A stretch of DNA of 64,000 nt from Limnobaculum parvum (GCF_003096015.2 NZ_CP029185.2:1894001-1958000); one strand, 5' to 3'. Numbered from the stretch's first letter, positions 53,224-62,913 are shown. The notes: a model not told the origin generated them from the letters alone. Program-made: numbers and translations.

Positions 53224-54357
53224 CTACATAAAAACACGGGCTTCCTGCTCAAGCAATTCAGCTAAACGTTCACGCATTAACTGCCCTCGCCATCCTTGCA
53301 TCAATTCAGGCTGCTCACTGATATCTTGCTGCCAGAAAAACTTCAGTAGCTGGTTAATCTGACGACGTGATGCTAGGAGTTCAACGTTTAATCCGCTTTC
53401 GCCAGAAATGGTCTGGATCAGCGATTTGATATCTTTAAACACTTTCTTATATCCAGCGTGATCCACAATACGCGATATTTTTTCCGGTAATGCTTCTTCC
53501 GGCAATTGCTGACCTTCTACAACTAGGCGCAGCATGGTTCTACCGTGATAACGGATTTCCGGCCCGCTTAACCCTAACGGTTCCAGTTCCCCCATCGATG
53601 AAGGTTGGTACCGCGCCATTTGCCACAGGTTCTCTTCTCTGACAACAAAGTTAACCGCCATGTCGCGATCGCGAGCATAATTTAAACGCCAAGCCGCTAA
53701 CCGCTTCAAACAACCCAACTGACGGTGATTTAACTGCCAAGCGTTATTGATATCGATATAGGCCTCTTCTGGAGCAAGCTGTTCACAGCGGCGCTTGCTC
53801 ATCATGGCGCACTCATTTTTAGCAGCATCCAGCCATTTTAGCTGTTCAGTCTCTTGCAGAATCACATCCGCTATTGGCAACAGGTAGAAAACATCCGCCG
53901 CGGCATAAATGCACTGTCTTTCGGTCAGTGGACGAGCCAGCCAATCGGTTCTGGATTCACTTTTATCCAGTTCAATATCCAGATATTCCGCAACCAGTGC
54001 CGCAAACCCTGTAGAAAGTGAACGTTGATTGAATGCCGCCAGTATTTGGGTATCGATCATGGGTTCTGGCAGTACGCCAAACTCATGGAGAAAGACTTCC
54101 AGATCTTCACTACAAGCATGAAGAAACTTAATGACATTTGGATTAATCAATAGCGCGCGAAACGGTTCCCACTGTTGAATATTCAGTGGATCGATCAAAA
54201 CAACCTGCTCACCATCATAAAGTTGAATCAATCCTAACTGAGGGTAATAGGTGCGGGTTCGAACAAATTCAGTATCCAATGCAATGCGTGAAGCCTGACT
54301 GGCACGTTCGCAAACCTGCTGTAATTCGACATCAGTTGTTATCAGTTGATAATCCAA
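53224..54357 (-). CDS. rnd: Ribonuclease D
   Basis: 3'-to-5' exoribonuclease that trims tRNA precursors. The 377 residues contain the DEDD exonuclease domain (Exo I LDTEFVRTRTYYPQLG near 28-43, CSEDLEVF, and YAAADVFYLLP) and HRDC domains after about residue 210. The start is TTG (MDYQLITTD); a nearby ATG is out of frame. E. coli rnd also uses UUG, so this is an old trait that limits expression. Confidence 0.96.
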   Translation of the reverse strand: MDYQLITTDVELQQVCERASQASRIALDTEFVRTRTYYPQLGLIQLYDGEQVVLIDPLNIQQWEPFRALLINPNVIKFLHACSEDLEVFLHEFGVLPEPMIDTQILAAFNQRSLSTGFAALVAEYLDIELDKSESRTDWLARPLTERQCIYAAADVFYLLPIADVILQETEQLKWLDAAKNECAMMSKRRCEQLAPEEAYIDINNAWQLNHRQLGCLKRLAAWRLNYARDRDMAVNFVVREENLWQMARYQPSSMGELEPLGLSGPEIRYHGRTMLRLVVEGQQLPEEALPEKISRIVDHAGYKKVFKDIKSLIQTISGESGLNVELLASRRQINQLLKFFWQQDISEQPELMQGWRGQLMRERLAELLEQEARVFM

Positions 54358-54387
54358 AACATAATCTCTTGTTTGTTAGTTTCTGGC

Positions 54388-54419
54388 ATAAATAACGCCG
54401 GATTTCCGGCGTTATTTAT
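54388..54419. terminator. Perfect 15-bp fadD terminator hairpin
   Basis: ATAAATAACGCCGGA and TCCGGCGTTATTTAT are exact reverse complements with a 2-nt loop, 17 nt after fadD on the minus strand and 30 nt before rnd. Confidence 0.8.
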
Positions 54420-54436
54420 GCCTCATTACACGCCGG

Positions 54437-56125
54437 TTACACTTGACGACCCGCTTGCTGTTTAATAGCTTCATCACGCAAATCTTTACGTAGTATCTTA
54501 CCCACATTAGATTTAGGCAGCTCGTCACGAAATTCAACGATTCTCGGAATTTTATAGCCGGTTAATCCACTGCGGCAATGGGCTAAAAGCTCATCCTTAG
54601 TCAGGCTAGGATCTCTTTTAACCACATAAATTTTCACGGTTTCTCCGGAAACTTCATTCGGTACGCCAATGGCAGCCACTTCCAGAACTTTAGCGTGACT
54701 GGCGACCACTTCTTCAATTTCATTCGGATAAACGTTAAATCCAGAAACCAGAATCATATCTTTTTTGCGATCGACGATCTTCATAAAGCCTTGCTCGTCC
54801 ATCACCACAATATCACCGGTTGCCAACCACCCGTCTTTTATGACTTCGTTGGTCGCTTCAGGACGATTCCAGTAGCCTCTCATTACCTGCGGGCCTTTTA
54901 CCCAAAGCTCACCGGGCTGCCCTTCAGGTACATCAATACCCCGATCGTCAACCAGCCGGATTTCCGTAGATGATACCGGTAGACCGATGCTGCCACTGTA
55001 TTGCTGTAAGTCATAAGGATTACCCGCGACTAATGGCGAGCACTCCGTCAGGCCATAGCCTTCCAACAGATGGGTTCCGGTCAACTGTTGCCAACGATCG
55101 GCAACGCTTCGCTGAACCGACATGCCACCACCAACGGTGATATGCAGATGGCTAAAGTCTAACTCACGGAAATCTTCATCATTGATCAGCGCATTAAATA
55201 GAGTATTCACGCCGGTCAGTGCCGAGAATGGGTAGCGGGAAAGCTCTTTCACCATGCCTTTTAAGTCTCGCGGATTGGTGATTAGCAGGTTACATCCCCC
55301 CACTTCAAGAAACAGCAGGCAGTTTACGGTTAACGCAAAAATATGATAGAGCGGCAGCGCCGTTACCACCAGTTCCTGACCCACGACCAGCAGAGGGATA
55401 TAGGCGGCACGCGCTTGCTCCATATTGGCCAAGAGATTCTTATGGGTCAACATTGCCCCTTTGGCCACGCCAGTTGTGCCACCGGTATATTGCAGCAGAG
55501 CCAAATCATCAGGTGATAATCGTGGCTTAATATATTGCTGGTGACGCCCCTTATGTAAAGCACTGCGAAATGATACGGCTCCAGGCAGGTTGTATTTTGG
55601 CACCAGTTTTTTAATGTACTTAACCACAAAGTTGACCAGAGAACGCTTACCAACGGAGAGCTGATCTCCCAAACCACTGAGAATCACGTGTTCAATTGGC
55701 GTCTGTTTAACTACTTTTTCCAGCGTATGGGCAAAGTTTGACACAATCACAATCGCTTTTGCGCCACAGTCATTTAGCTGATGTTCCAGTTCTCTTGGGG
55801 TATACAGTGGATTCACATTAACCACCACCAAACCCGCACGCAGAATACCAAACAGTACGATAGGATATTGCAACAGGTTCGGCATCATTACCGCTACCCT
55901 GTCACCTTTTTTCAACCCCAGTGAATTTTGCAGGTAAGCGGCAAAAGCCCGGCTACGTTTCTCTAATCGACGGAAGGTCATTACCTTTCCCTGATTAATA
56001 TAAGCAGGCTGATCGGCAAAACGATTTACCGCATTTTCAAACATATCCGCCAGTGATGAGTAGCGTAGGGGATCTATCTCTGCCGGAACATCTTTGGGAT
56101 AACGGGATAACCATACCTTATTCAA
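54437..56125 (-). CDS. fadD: Long-chain-fatty-acid--CoA ligase
   Basis: Acyl-CoA synthetase that activates imported fatty acids at the inner membrane. The 562 residues show the AMP-binding motif YTGGTTGVAKGAML, the LTECSPLV region, GWLATGDIVVMDEQGFMKIVDRKKDMI with the FACS signature, and KSNVGKILRKDLRD with the catalytic lysine. It is the classical FadR target and fadR is encoded 8 kb away. I could not find a convincing FadR operator in the 190 nt upstream. An inverted repeat GTTCTGTC/GACAGAAC (56158-56184) is there instead. Confidence 0.97.
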   Translation of the reverse strand: MNKVWLSRYPKDVPAEIDPLRYSSLADMFENAVNRFADQPAYINQGKVMTFRRLEKRSRAFAAYLQNSLGLKKGDRVAVMMPNLLQYPIVLFGILRAGLVVVNVNPLYTPRELEHQLNDCGAKAIVIVSNFAHTLEKVVKQTPIEHVILSGLGDQLSVGKRSLVNFVVKYIKKLVPKYNLPGAVSFRSALHKGRHQQYIKPRLSPDDLALLQYTGGTTGVAKGAMLTHKNLLANMEQARAAYIPLLVVGQELVVTALPLYHIFALTVNCLLFLEVGGCNLLITNPRDLKGMVKELSRYPFSALTGVNTLFNALINDEDFRELDFSHLHITVGGGMSVQRSVADRWQQLTGTHLLEGYGLTECSPLVAGNPYDLQQYSGSIGLPVSSTEIRLVDDRGIDVPEGQPGELWVKGPQVMRGYWNRPEATNEVIKDGWLATGDIVVMDEQGFMKIVDRKKDMILVSGFNVYPNEIEEVVASHAKVLEVAAIGVPNEVSGETVKIYVVKRDPSLTKDELLAHCRSGLTGYKIPRIVEFRDELPKSNVGKILRKDLRDEAIKQQAGRQV

Positions 56126-56316
56126 TGAAATACTCCTGTATCTGGCATTTTGCCTTCGTTCTGTCGTTATTCCTCAGACAGAACAAGACTCATTACAGTG
56201 AACCTAACCGTTAAGAGCTCTATGGTTACCATAGACGAATATTCTATTACTACTGTAATATCAAAAAATCACATTCTCTGACAAAACTATATGGGGAAAA
56301 TAACGGTGGTTGCCGT

Positions 56317-57018
56317 TTATTCTCGACCCGGTAGTTTTTTCCAAGTCACTTCATTACGTAAATAGACTGGCTCTGCCGATTCTACCGTCTGAACTTCGCC
56401 TTTTTTCCAGCAGGAAATGGCTAAAGGCAGCATATCTTCTGCCTGCGGCAACGACATCTTGCCGTTACGAACGATCACATCGGTTTCATCAGCCATATCG
56501 GGATAGGTTTCCCATCCCGTACCCGCGATAGCCCATTCACCATGACTTGATATTAACTGTTCTTTTACCTGCTGAGGTGACAAGACCTGCTCAGTATTTA
56601 CCAAACGCCACTCCCCTTGTGCAGAGCGTTGATATTGACCCCAGTAGACTTCCCCCATTCTGGCGTCGATAGCGGTCAGAACCTGCGTCATGCCGGTCAT
56701 ACGATAAGCACCCTGAGCCAGAGTATTTAAGGTTGAAATACCAATCATGGGTAAGTCGGCGCCTAAGGCCAGCCCCTGAGCAATACCAATACCAATGCGT
56801 ACACCGGTAAAACTCCCCGGACCGCGACCAAAAGCCAGCGCATCCATATGGGCCAGAGTTAACCCAGTTTCAGCTAAGATCTGCTGAACCATAGGTAAAA
56901 TACGTTGGGTATGTTCACGAGGACACAGTTCGTACAAAGCATGAACTTTACCGTCATTCCAAATGGCGACGGAGCACGCTTCTGTGGCTGCATCAAGCGC
57001 AAGAATTCGCGTTGACAT
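56317..57018 (-). CDS. tsaB: tRNA threonylcarbamoyladenosine biosynthesis protein TsaB
   Basis: Non-catalytic partner of TsaD and TsaE in making t6A37 on ANN-decoding tRNAs. The 233 residues carry the ASKHA-fold LALDAATEACSVAI N-terminus, REHTQRILPMV, and GRGPGSFTGVRIG. It lies between yoaA and fadD on the same strand. The slp-like lipoprotein gene found next to it in E. coli is absent. Confidence 0.96.
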   Translation of the reverse strand: MSTRILALDAATEACSVAIWNDGKVHALYELCPREHTQRILPMVQQILAETGLTLAHMDALAFGRGPGSFTGVRIGIGIAQGLALGADLPMIGISTLNTLAQGAYRMTGMTQVLTAIDARMGEVYWGQYQRSAQGEWRLVNTEQVLSPQQVKEQLISSHGEWAIAGTGWETYPDMADETDVIVRNGKMSLPQAEDMLPLAISCWKKGEVQTVESAEPVYLRNEVTWKKLPGRE

Positions 57019-57104
57019 TGAAAACCTCAGACGGGATTACAGATAAAAATAATCCGCCAATTATACCATATTGATGCTGGTAATTATTCGTTACGTGAGC
57101 AGTT

Positions 57105-59024
57105 TTATTTATCATCAGGCGTTGATCGTTGATGAAGAAATTCAATCGCTTTCGTTAAATCACGCGTTCTGGGAGCCGGTGGCAAGCTGTTAAGAAAAAT
57201 AGCGCCATAAGGACGCATCACTAATCGATTATCACAAATGACAATAACACCACGATCGTCAGTATCGCGGATTAGGCGTCCTACGCCCTGCTTCAGCGTG
57301 ATAACCGCATCTGGAAGCTGAACATCATTAAAAGGATCGCCTCCGCGCAGTCGGCAATCTTCAATACGCGCCTTAAGCAGCGGGTCATCTGGTGAGGTAA
57401 AAGGTAGTTTATCGATAATAACACAGGAGAGCGCATCACCGCGAACGTCTACCCCTTCCCAAAAACTGTTGGTTGCCACCAGTAATGCATTGCCGGACTC
57501 AACAAATTGAGAAAGTAGTTTACCTTTACTGGTTTCCCCCTGCATCAGTACCGGCAAGGTCATGCTCTCACGGAAAGCTTCCGTTAAATCACGCATCATT
57601 TGATGTGAGGTGCATAAAAAGAAGCAGCGACCATCGTTAGCTTCAATAAGTGGTTGCAGCATTGAAGCCAGTTGCTTAGCACCACCGTACTGGTTAGGCG
57701 ATGGCAGAAAGCGCGGCACGCACAGCAATGCCTGAGTTTCATAATCAAACGGGCTGGCGAGAATTAAGGTTTCGGCTTTTTCCAATCCTAAACGCTGATT
57801 GAAGTGATCCAGTGAATCATTCACCGAAAGGGTTGCTGACGTAAAAATCCAACTCCCTTTCTTTTCGTCCATCAAATCACGGAATTTATCCGATACGGAA
57901 AGCGGCGTCAGGGCCAGCACAAAATGGCGGGCACCACATTCATACCAATAACTATAGCCGGGAATAGAGACATCTTTCAGACGATCGAGACGTGAACGAT
58001 ACTGCGTTGCTCTTTCAAAGGCGGCATCCAGCAAGGCCGAGCGGCCTAATGCCATTTTTATTACGTCATAACACAGGGTCAGCGCATCATCCACTAACAG
58101 CAGCGCCCGTTGAATAGTTTGTTGCTCCAACACATCCCGCAGATTACCTCTGAAACCGGGTTCCCCCAGTGCCAGACGAAAATCTTGAGTACTCTGAGTT
58201 AAGCGATCGGCACTCTTTTGCAACTGTGCCATATCCCTCACTTCAGTACGGTAAGCAATAATAATATCTTTCGCCAAATCCAATAGCTGACGGCTGGTAA
58301 CCTGCTGACCAAAATATTGGCTGGCAATATCCGGCAATTGATGGGCCTCATCGAAAATCATGACATCGGCATTAGGGATCAACTCGGCAAAACCGGTCTC
58401 TTTCACCACAATATCAGCTAAAAACAGGTGATGGTTCACCACCACCAGATCCGCATCCATTGCCCGACGCCGAGCCTTGACGACGAAGCACTCTTTATAA
58501 TAGGGACAATCACTACCTAGGCAGTTGTCATTGGTACTGGTAACCAGAGGCCAGATATAGCTATCTTCAGCTACCTGAGTACAAGTACTTACGTCACCAT
58601 CTATAGTGCTGGATGACCAACGGCGCAAACTCACCAGATCGTTAAGGGTCGAATTAGTCAGTTCTCCCCCGGTCATTGACTGCTGTTCCATCCGCTCAAG
58701 GCATAAGTAATTAGAACGCCCTTTCAATAGCGCTAGCTTACCGGTAAATTCCAGTGCAGTAGCTACTGTCGGCAGATCGCGCGCGAACAGTTGGTCTTGC
58801 AAGGCTTTTGAACCCGTTGAAATGATAACCTTGCGTTTAGAGCGTATTGCTGGTACCAAATAAGCATAGGTTTTCCCTGTACCGGTACCTGCCTCTACCA
58901 CCAGTTCCTGTTTTTTCTTGATTGCCTGAGTGATAGCTTTGGCCATTACGCGCTGCGGTTCACGCGGTTTAAAACCTTTAATTGCCTGAGCTAATGCACC
59001 TTTAGGTGCGAAATCATCTGCCAA
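57105..59024 (-). CDS. yoaA: ATP-dependent DNA helicase YoaA (XPD/DinG-like)
   Basis: Iron-sulfur superfamily 2 helicase implicated with HolC in resolving replication blocks. The 639 residues have Walker A EAGTGTGKTYAYL (about 43-55), the four-cysteine Fe-S region (STCTQV, NCLGSDCPYYKECF), MIFDEAHQLPDIA and the C-terminal motif GVGRLIRDTDDRG. The family N-terminus MADDFAP implies a TTG start at 59024 with only a weak GGA upstream. 86 nt upstream of tsaB. Confidence 0.94.
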   Translation of the reverse strand: MADDFAPKGALAQAIKGFKPREPQRVMAKAITQAIKKKQELVVEAGTGTGKTYAYLVPAIRSKRKVIISTGSKALQDQLFARDLPTVATALEFTGKLALLKGRSNYLCLERMEQQSMTGGELTNSTLNDLVSLRRWSSSTIDGDVSTCTQVAEDSYIWPLVTSTNDNCLGSDCPYYKECFVVKARRRAMDADLVVVNHHLFLADIVVKETGFAELIPNADVMIFDEAHQLPDIASQYFGQQVTSRQLLDLAKDIIIAYRTEVRDMAQLQKSADRLTQSTQDFRLALGEPGFRGNLRDVLEQQTIQRALLLVDDALTLCYDVIKMALGRSALLDAAFERATQYRSRLDRLKDVSIPGYSYWYECGARHFVLALTPLSVSDKFRDLMDEKKGSWIFTSATLSVNDSLDHFNQRLGLEKAETLILASPFDYETQALLCVPRFLPSPNQYGGAKQLASMLQPLIEANDGRCFFLCTSHQMMRDLTEAFRESMTLPVLMQGETSKGKLLSQFVESGNALLVATNSFWEGVDVRGDALSCVIIDKLPFTSPDDPLLKARIEDCRLRGGDPFNDVQLPDAVITLKQGVGRLIRDTDDRGVIVICDNRLVMRPYGAIFLNSLPPAPRTRDLTKAIEFLHQRSTPDDK

Positions 59025-59321
59025 GTATGTGTATCCGTTGGATTAAGCTTGAATGAGTCTGACCGCCAGCATGGAGCAGATACGGTAAAGAAGTGGCTTA
59101 TTATGCCTGTCCTGACCTGTCACCACCACCCTGTTCGCTCATATAACATGAAATTGGTCGATATTCAGCGCGCTGGTTTTCACTACCACCGTTTATCTAA
59201 TCCACATTTGTAGAAATGGGTTTATGATTGATCCGACAGGGGAATTGAACCGCAATAGTGGTTATCCTAACCTTAAGCGATTAATATGAAATCACCATGA
59301 TATATTCAGGAGCAATACGCC
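59025..59321. promoter_or_regulatory. yoaA/RidA-family divergent spacer
   Basis: A 297-nt gap between divergent genes. I see no gene in it and no clear operator; it must contain both promoters. Confidence 0.4.
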
Positions 59322-59666
59322 ATGACAATTAAACGAATTAACCCTACCGATCGCTGGTCTGATGCCGTGATTTATAACAATACGATTTACTATACCAGCG
59401 TACCTGACAATTTGGATGCAGATGTCACCGCCCAAACGGCTAACGTACTTGCTGATATCGATGTCATGCTCAATCAGTTAGGTTCCAGTAAAGAACGCAT
59501 TCTGGATGTCACCATCTTTTTATCCGATAGGGTCGATTTTGCATCCATGAATGCCGCGTGGGATGCTTGGGTTTCTGACGGCAATGCCCCTGTACGTTGC
59601 ACTGTTGAAGCGGCGCTGATGAAACCACAATATAAAGTGGAAATTAAGATTGTTGCCGCTTGCTAA
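59322..59666 (+). CDS. yoaB: RidA/YjgF-family protein YoaB
   Basis: A 114-residue trimeric RidA-fold protein, possibly deaminating reactive enamine or imine intermediates. MTIKRINPTDRWSDAVIYNN and PVRCTVEAALMKPQYKVEIKIVAAC match YoaB, including the arginine in the cleft (APVRCT). TATTCAGGAGCAAT gives a strong Shine-Dalgarno. It is divergent from yoaA, the same pairing as in E. coli. Confidence 0.93.
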   Translation: MTIKRINPTDRWSDAVIYNNTIYYTSVPDNLDADVTAQTANVLADIDVMLNQLGSSKERILDVTIFLSDRVDFASMNAAWDAWVSDGNAPVRCTVEAALMKPQYKVEIKIVAAC

Positions 59667-59711
59667 GTATCAGACTCTGACAGTCAGCTCAAATTTTCGG
59701 CGTTGATTGCA

Positions 59712-59749
59712 ATAAATTAGAGGCACTCATCTTGGTGCCTCTAATTTAT
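59712..59749. terminator. Bidirectional terminator between yoaB and eda
   Basis: ATAAATTAGAGGCAC (59712-59726) and GTGCCTCTAATTTAT (59735-59749) are exact reverse complements with an 8-nt loop, between the convergent stops of yoaB and eda. Confidence 0.82.
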
Positions 59750-59849
59750 TTAAACATTGTCATGGTAAACCAAGTCGCCGTAATCGCCCTTCAGTACATA
59801 GGCGATGGATAAATCCATTTCCTTTAGCGATTGGATAGGCGAACTCAAT

Positions 59850-60491
59850 TTAACCTTTGGCGTGCGCTACGGCTTCACGAGCCAGTTCAGTGATACGGTT
59901 AAAATCACCTTTAGCAATAACATCAGCCGGAACCAACCACGAACCACCCACGCACAACACGCTTGGCAATGCCAGATAATCACGACAGTTGTTCAGGGTA
60001 ATGCCACCGGTAGGACAGAAACGAACAGAAGAGATAGCACTACAAATCGCCTGAAGGGCTTTTACGCCGCCGTTAGCTTCTGCCGGGAAGAATTTAAACT
60101 CACGTAAACCGTAATCCATACCCAACATTAGTTCAGAAACGCTACTGATTCCCGGAATTAAAGGCATATTGCCTTCAACCGCCGCCTGCAACAACGGTTC
60201 GGTCAGCCCCGGACTGATAGCGAATTGACCGCCTGCAGCGGCAACGTCTGCCAGTTGCTGAGGATTCAACACCGTACCCGCTCCAATAATGGCCTCAGGT
60301 ACTTCTTTGGCAATAGCACGAATCGCATCCATCGCACATGGAGTACGCAGGGTAACTTCCAGTACGCGAACACCACCGGCAACTAATGCTTTAGCCAAAG
60401 GAACAGCATCTTTCAGTTCCTTGATAACAATAACAGGAACGACCGGTCCATCAGATAGGATACTTTCAGCGCTTACTTTCCAGTTTTTCAT
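59850..60491 (-). CDS. eda: KDPG/KHG aldolase
   Basis: Splits 2-keto-3-deoxy-6-phosphogluconate to pyruvate and glyceraldehyde 3-phosphate, and handles 4-hydroxy-2-oxoglutarate. The 213 residues carry Glu45 (VLEVTLRTP), the Schiff-base Lys133 in EFKFFPAEANGG, and GAGTVLNPQQL. It is third in a zwf-pgl-eda cluster. The edd dehydratase normally next to it in E. coli is missing here, so its supply of KDPG must come from sugar-acid routes or an edd elsewhere. Confidence 0.97.
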   Translation of the reverse strand: MKNWKVSAESILSDGPVVPVIVIKELKDAVPLAKALVAGGVRVLEVTLRTPCAMDAIRAIAKEVPEAIIGAGTVLNPQQLADVAAAGGQFAISPGLTEPLLQAAVEGNMPLIPGISSVSELMLGMDYGLREFKFFPAEANGGVKALQAICSAISSVRFCPTGGITLNNCRDYLALPSVLCVGGSWLVPADVIAKGDFNRITELAREAVAHAKG

Positions 60492-60599
60492 CTAGTGAGA
60501 ACTCCATGTGGCTAGTCAAATACCTGACTCAGCCAGGCACGTCGCAGCCGTTAACATAAACGTGCAACTGACTCGCCACACGCAGGATTATTTAAATAT

Positions 60600-61295
60600 T
60601 TATGCAGACCAAAATACATCTACCGGCGTCTGGGTTTGGTGTATGACCGCACGAACAGGCATTTCATTAACGTTATCCCCTTCCTGTGCCTGATGGTAAA
60701 CCACTCGCTTATTCTCCCCCACCAGATGCAGGAAAATATGGCGACTGTTTAATAGCGCAGGTAGCGTCAGCGTTAATCGGTCTAACGGTGCTGTTAATGG
60801 GGTCATTCCCATGCACAGATGTTTAGACTTCATATCCAGTGCCGGAAATAAATTTTCGGCCCCAGGAAATAATGATGCCGTGTGTCCATCATCACCCATA
60901 CCCAGAATCACTACATCAAAAGGCATTGCTATCTCTTTCAGCGATTTTTCTATCCCAGATGCGCCTTCAAATGGTGTGAGGCTCTCATTCTTTAATGAGA
61001 CAAAATGTGCCGTGGCAGCGTGTTCCTGCAATAAGTTTTCACGTACCAACTTTTCATTGCTGGAATCGTCACTGCGGTCCACCCAACGTTCATCAGCCAA
61101 AGTAATTGTGACTTTTTCCCATGCCAATGGCTGCTGACTGAGTAATTTAAATAAACCTAACGGGGTTTTGCCGCCGGAGACTACAAGACTCGCTTTTCCC
61201 TTAGTATCAATTCCTTTTTGCAACTCAGATACCACCTGTTGCGCTAAGCGGCGATTTAAATCATCCGTTGATGGAAAGTTCGTTAAGTTTGCCAT
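60600..61295 (-). CDS. pgl: 6-phosphogluconolactonase (DevB/SOL type)
   Basis: Hydrolyses the lactone made by Zwf, the second step of the oxidative pentose-phosphate pathway. The 231 residues start at ATG 61295 with AAGG before it and contain VVSGGKTPLGLF, LADERWVDRSDDSSNEKLVRE-type sequence and ILGMGDDGHTASLFPG, which mark the NagB/SOL fold. E. coli instead uses the unrelated beta-propeller Pgl (YbhE). It lies 73 nt downstream of zwf on the same strand, as in pseudomonads and yersiniae. Confidence 0.95.
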   Translation of the reverse strand: MANLTNFPSTDDLNRRLAQQVVSELQKGIDTKGKASLVVSGGKTPLGLFKLLSQQPLAWEKVTITLADERWVDRSDDSSNEKLVRENLLQEHAATAHFVSLKNESLTPFEGASGIEKSLKEIAMPFDVVILGMGDDGHTASLFPGAENLFPALDMKSKHLCMGMTPLTAPLDRLTLTLPALLNSRHIFLHLVGENKRVVYHQAQEGDNVNEMPVRAVIHQTQTPVDVFWSA

Positions 61296-61324
61296 GGTAG
61301 TTACCTTCATTAACAATCGTTATC

Positions 61325-61353
61325 GCCATCCCATACTAACCGAGCGGGATGGC
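61325..61353 (-). other. Hairpin between zwf and pgl
   Basis: GCCATCCC (61325-61332) pairs with GGGATGGC (61346-61353). It sits in the 73-nt gap after zwf with no T-run, so it may tune pgl/eda expression or protect zwf mRNA. Confidence 0.5.
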
Positions 61354-61368
61354 ACCGTTTTGTCTTAT

Positions 61369-62844
61369 TTATTCAAATTCGCTCCATGAGCGACCATCAC
61401 GGGTGATCATAGCAACGGAGGCGACGGGCCCCCAAGTACCTGCCTGATAAGGTTTTGGTGGTTCATTATCCGCAGCCCAGGCATTCATAATGGAATCTAC
61501 CCATTTCCACGCCTCTTCTACCTCATCACGACGAACAAACAGTGCTTGAATACCACGCATGGTTTCCAACAATAAACGCTCATAGGCATCAGCGACATGC
61601 TGTTCATGGAAGGTATCAGAGAAACTCAGATCCAGTTTCGTAGTTTGCAAGCGGTGCTTATGTTCCAGACCCGGTACTTTATTCAAGATCTGTACATCAA
61701 CCCCTTCATCTGGCTGAAGACGAATGGTTAAGGTGTTTGGTGGTAATGTCTGGTAAGAATCCCGGAACAGATTAATTGGCAGATTCTTAAAGTAGATAAC
61801 AACTTCAGAACATTTGGATGGTAAACGTTTACCGGTTCTTAAATAGAACGGTACGCCGGCCCAACGCCAGTTATCAATATCGACCCGTAGAGACACAAAA
61901 GTTTCGGTGTTGCTGCGCTTGTTAGCACCTTCTTCATCCAGATAGCCCGGCACTTTTTGCCCCTGAACAAACCCAGCGGTATACTGGCCTCTGACAGTGG
62001 CTTCACGAATATTGGTATGGTCAATGCGGCGCAGAGAACGCAGCACTTTAACTTTTTCATCACGAATACGGTCGGCGCTTAAATCCACCGGAGGGGACAT
62101 CGCAATCATGGTTAGAATCTGTAACAGGTGATTTTGCACCATATCACGCATCTGTCCTGCTTTATCAAAATAACCCCAGCGCCCTTCAATGCCTACCTCT
62201 TCTGAAACGGTAATCTGGACGTGATCAATGGCGGTATTATCCCACTTTGCAGCAAATAGCGAGTTAGCAAAACGCAGAGCTAACAGATTCAGCACCGTCT
62301 CTTTGCCTAAATAATGGTCGATACGGTAAACCTGAGATTCATCAAAATACTCAGCAACCTGATCGTTAATTTCCTGGGAAGATTTCAAATCATTGCCCAG
62401 CGGTTTTTCCATCACCACACGGCTGGGAAATTTATTTAGTCCAGCTTCACCTAAGCCACGGCAAATTGCGCCAAACGTATTGGGCGGCATAGCAAAATAG
62501 TTAATGGTGACTCTGTTGGTTTGATCGAGCATCTGACCCAGTTGGCTAAATGCCGGAATGTCATTAACATCCAAATTGCAGAAGTCTAAACGTGCGCTTA
62601 ATCGCTTCCAAACCTCTGGATCGATCTCCTCTTTCATGAAGGTGGTCAGCGCTTTTTCGATAACCTCAGTATACGCAGCCTTATCCCAGTCAGCACGGCC
62701 AACACCTAAAATACGCGTATCAGGATGAATGTGGCACGCTTTTTCCAGTTGATAAAGTGATGGTAATAGCTTGCGGCGAGCTAAATCACCTTTAGCGCCA
62801 AAAATAACTAAATCACAGGCTTGAGCTATCGAATCATCTACCAT
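61369..62844 (-). CDS. zwf: Glucose-6-phosphate 1-dehydrogenase
   Basis: NADP-dependent first step of the oxidative pentose-phosphate and Entner-Doudoroff routes. The 491 residues match E. coli. The cofactor loop FGAKGDLARRKL is at 15-26 and the substrate-binding RIDHYLGKE is at about 173-181. Its start is ATG with GAGGAGATAG upstream. The HexR operator in the gap to hexR shows the likely control by the glycolytic regulator. Confidence 0.97.
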   Translation of the reverse strand: MVDDSIAQACDLVIFGAKGDLARRKLLPSLYQLEKACHIHPDTRILGVGRADWDKAAYTEVIEKALTTFMKEEIDPEVWKRLSARLDFCNLDVNDIPAFSQLGQMLDQTNRVTINYFAMPPNTFGAICRGLGEAGLNKFPSRVVMEKPLGNDLKSSQEINDQVAEYFDESQVYRIDHYLGKETVLNLLALRFANSLFAAKWDNTAIDHVQITVSEEVGIEGRWGYFDKAGQMRDMVQNHLLQILTMIAMSPPVDLSADRIRDEKVKVLRSLRRIDHTNIREATVRGQYTAGFVQGQKVPGYLDEEGANKRSNTETFVSLRVDIDNWRWAGVPFYLRTGKRLPSKCSEVVIYFKNLPINLFRDSYQTLPPNTLTIRLQPDEGVDVQILNKVPGLEHKHRLQTTKLDLSFSDTFHEQHVADAYERLLLETMRGIQALFVRRDEVEEAWKWVDSIMNAWAADNEPPKPYQAGTWGPVASVAMITRDGRSWSEFE

Positions 62845-62898
62845 AACTATCTCCTCAATTAAGCCGTAAAAAATGTAAGTGTACGACTTAAGAAATCT

Positions 62899-62913
62899 TG
62901 TAATTTTATTACA
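62899..62913 (-). promoter_or_regulatory. HexR operator upstream of zwf
   Basis: TGTAATTTTATTACA is a perfect palindrome apart from the central base and fits the HexR consensus (TGTARTTWWAYTACA-type). It lies 55 nt before the zwf ATG. A possible zwf -10 (TACACT, plus 62878-62883) lies just downstream, so binding would block the -35 region. Confidence 0.85.

Noticed and set aside
56126..56316. FadR operator upstream of fadD
   Set aside because: I expected one from E. coli but found no convincing GGTCNGACC-type site; only an unrelated inverted repeat GTTCTGTC/GACAGAAC.
59805..60107. Plus-strand frame overlapping eda
   Set aside because: Shadow of eda on the other strand; no family match or ribosome-binding site.
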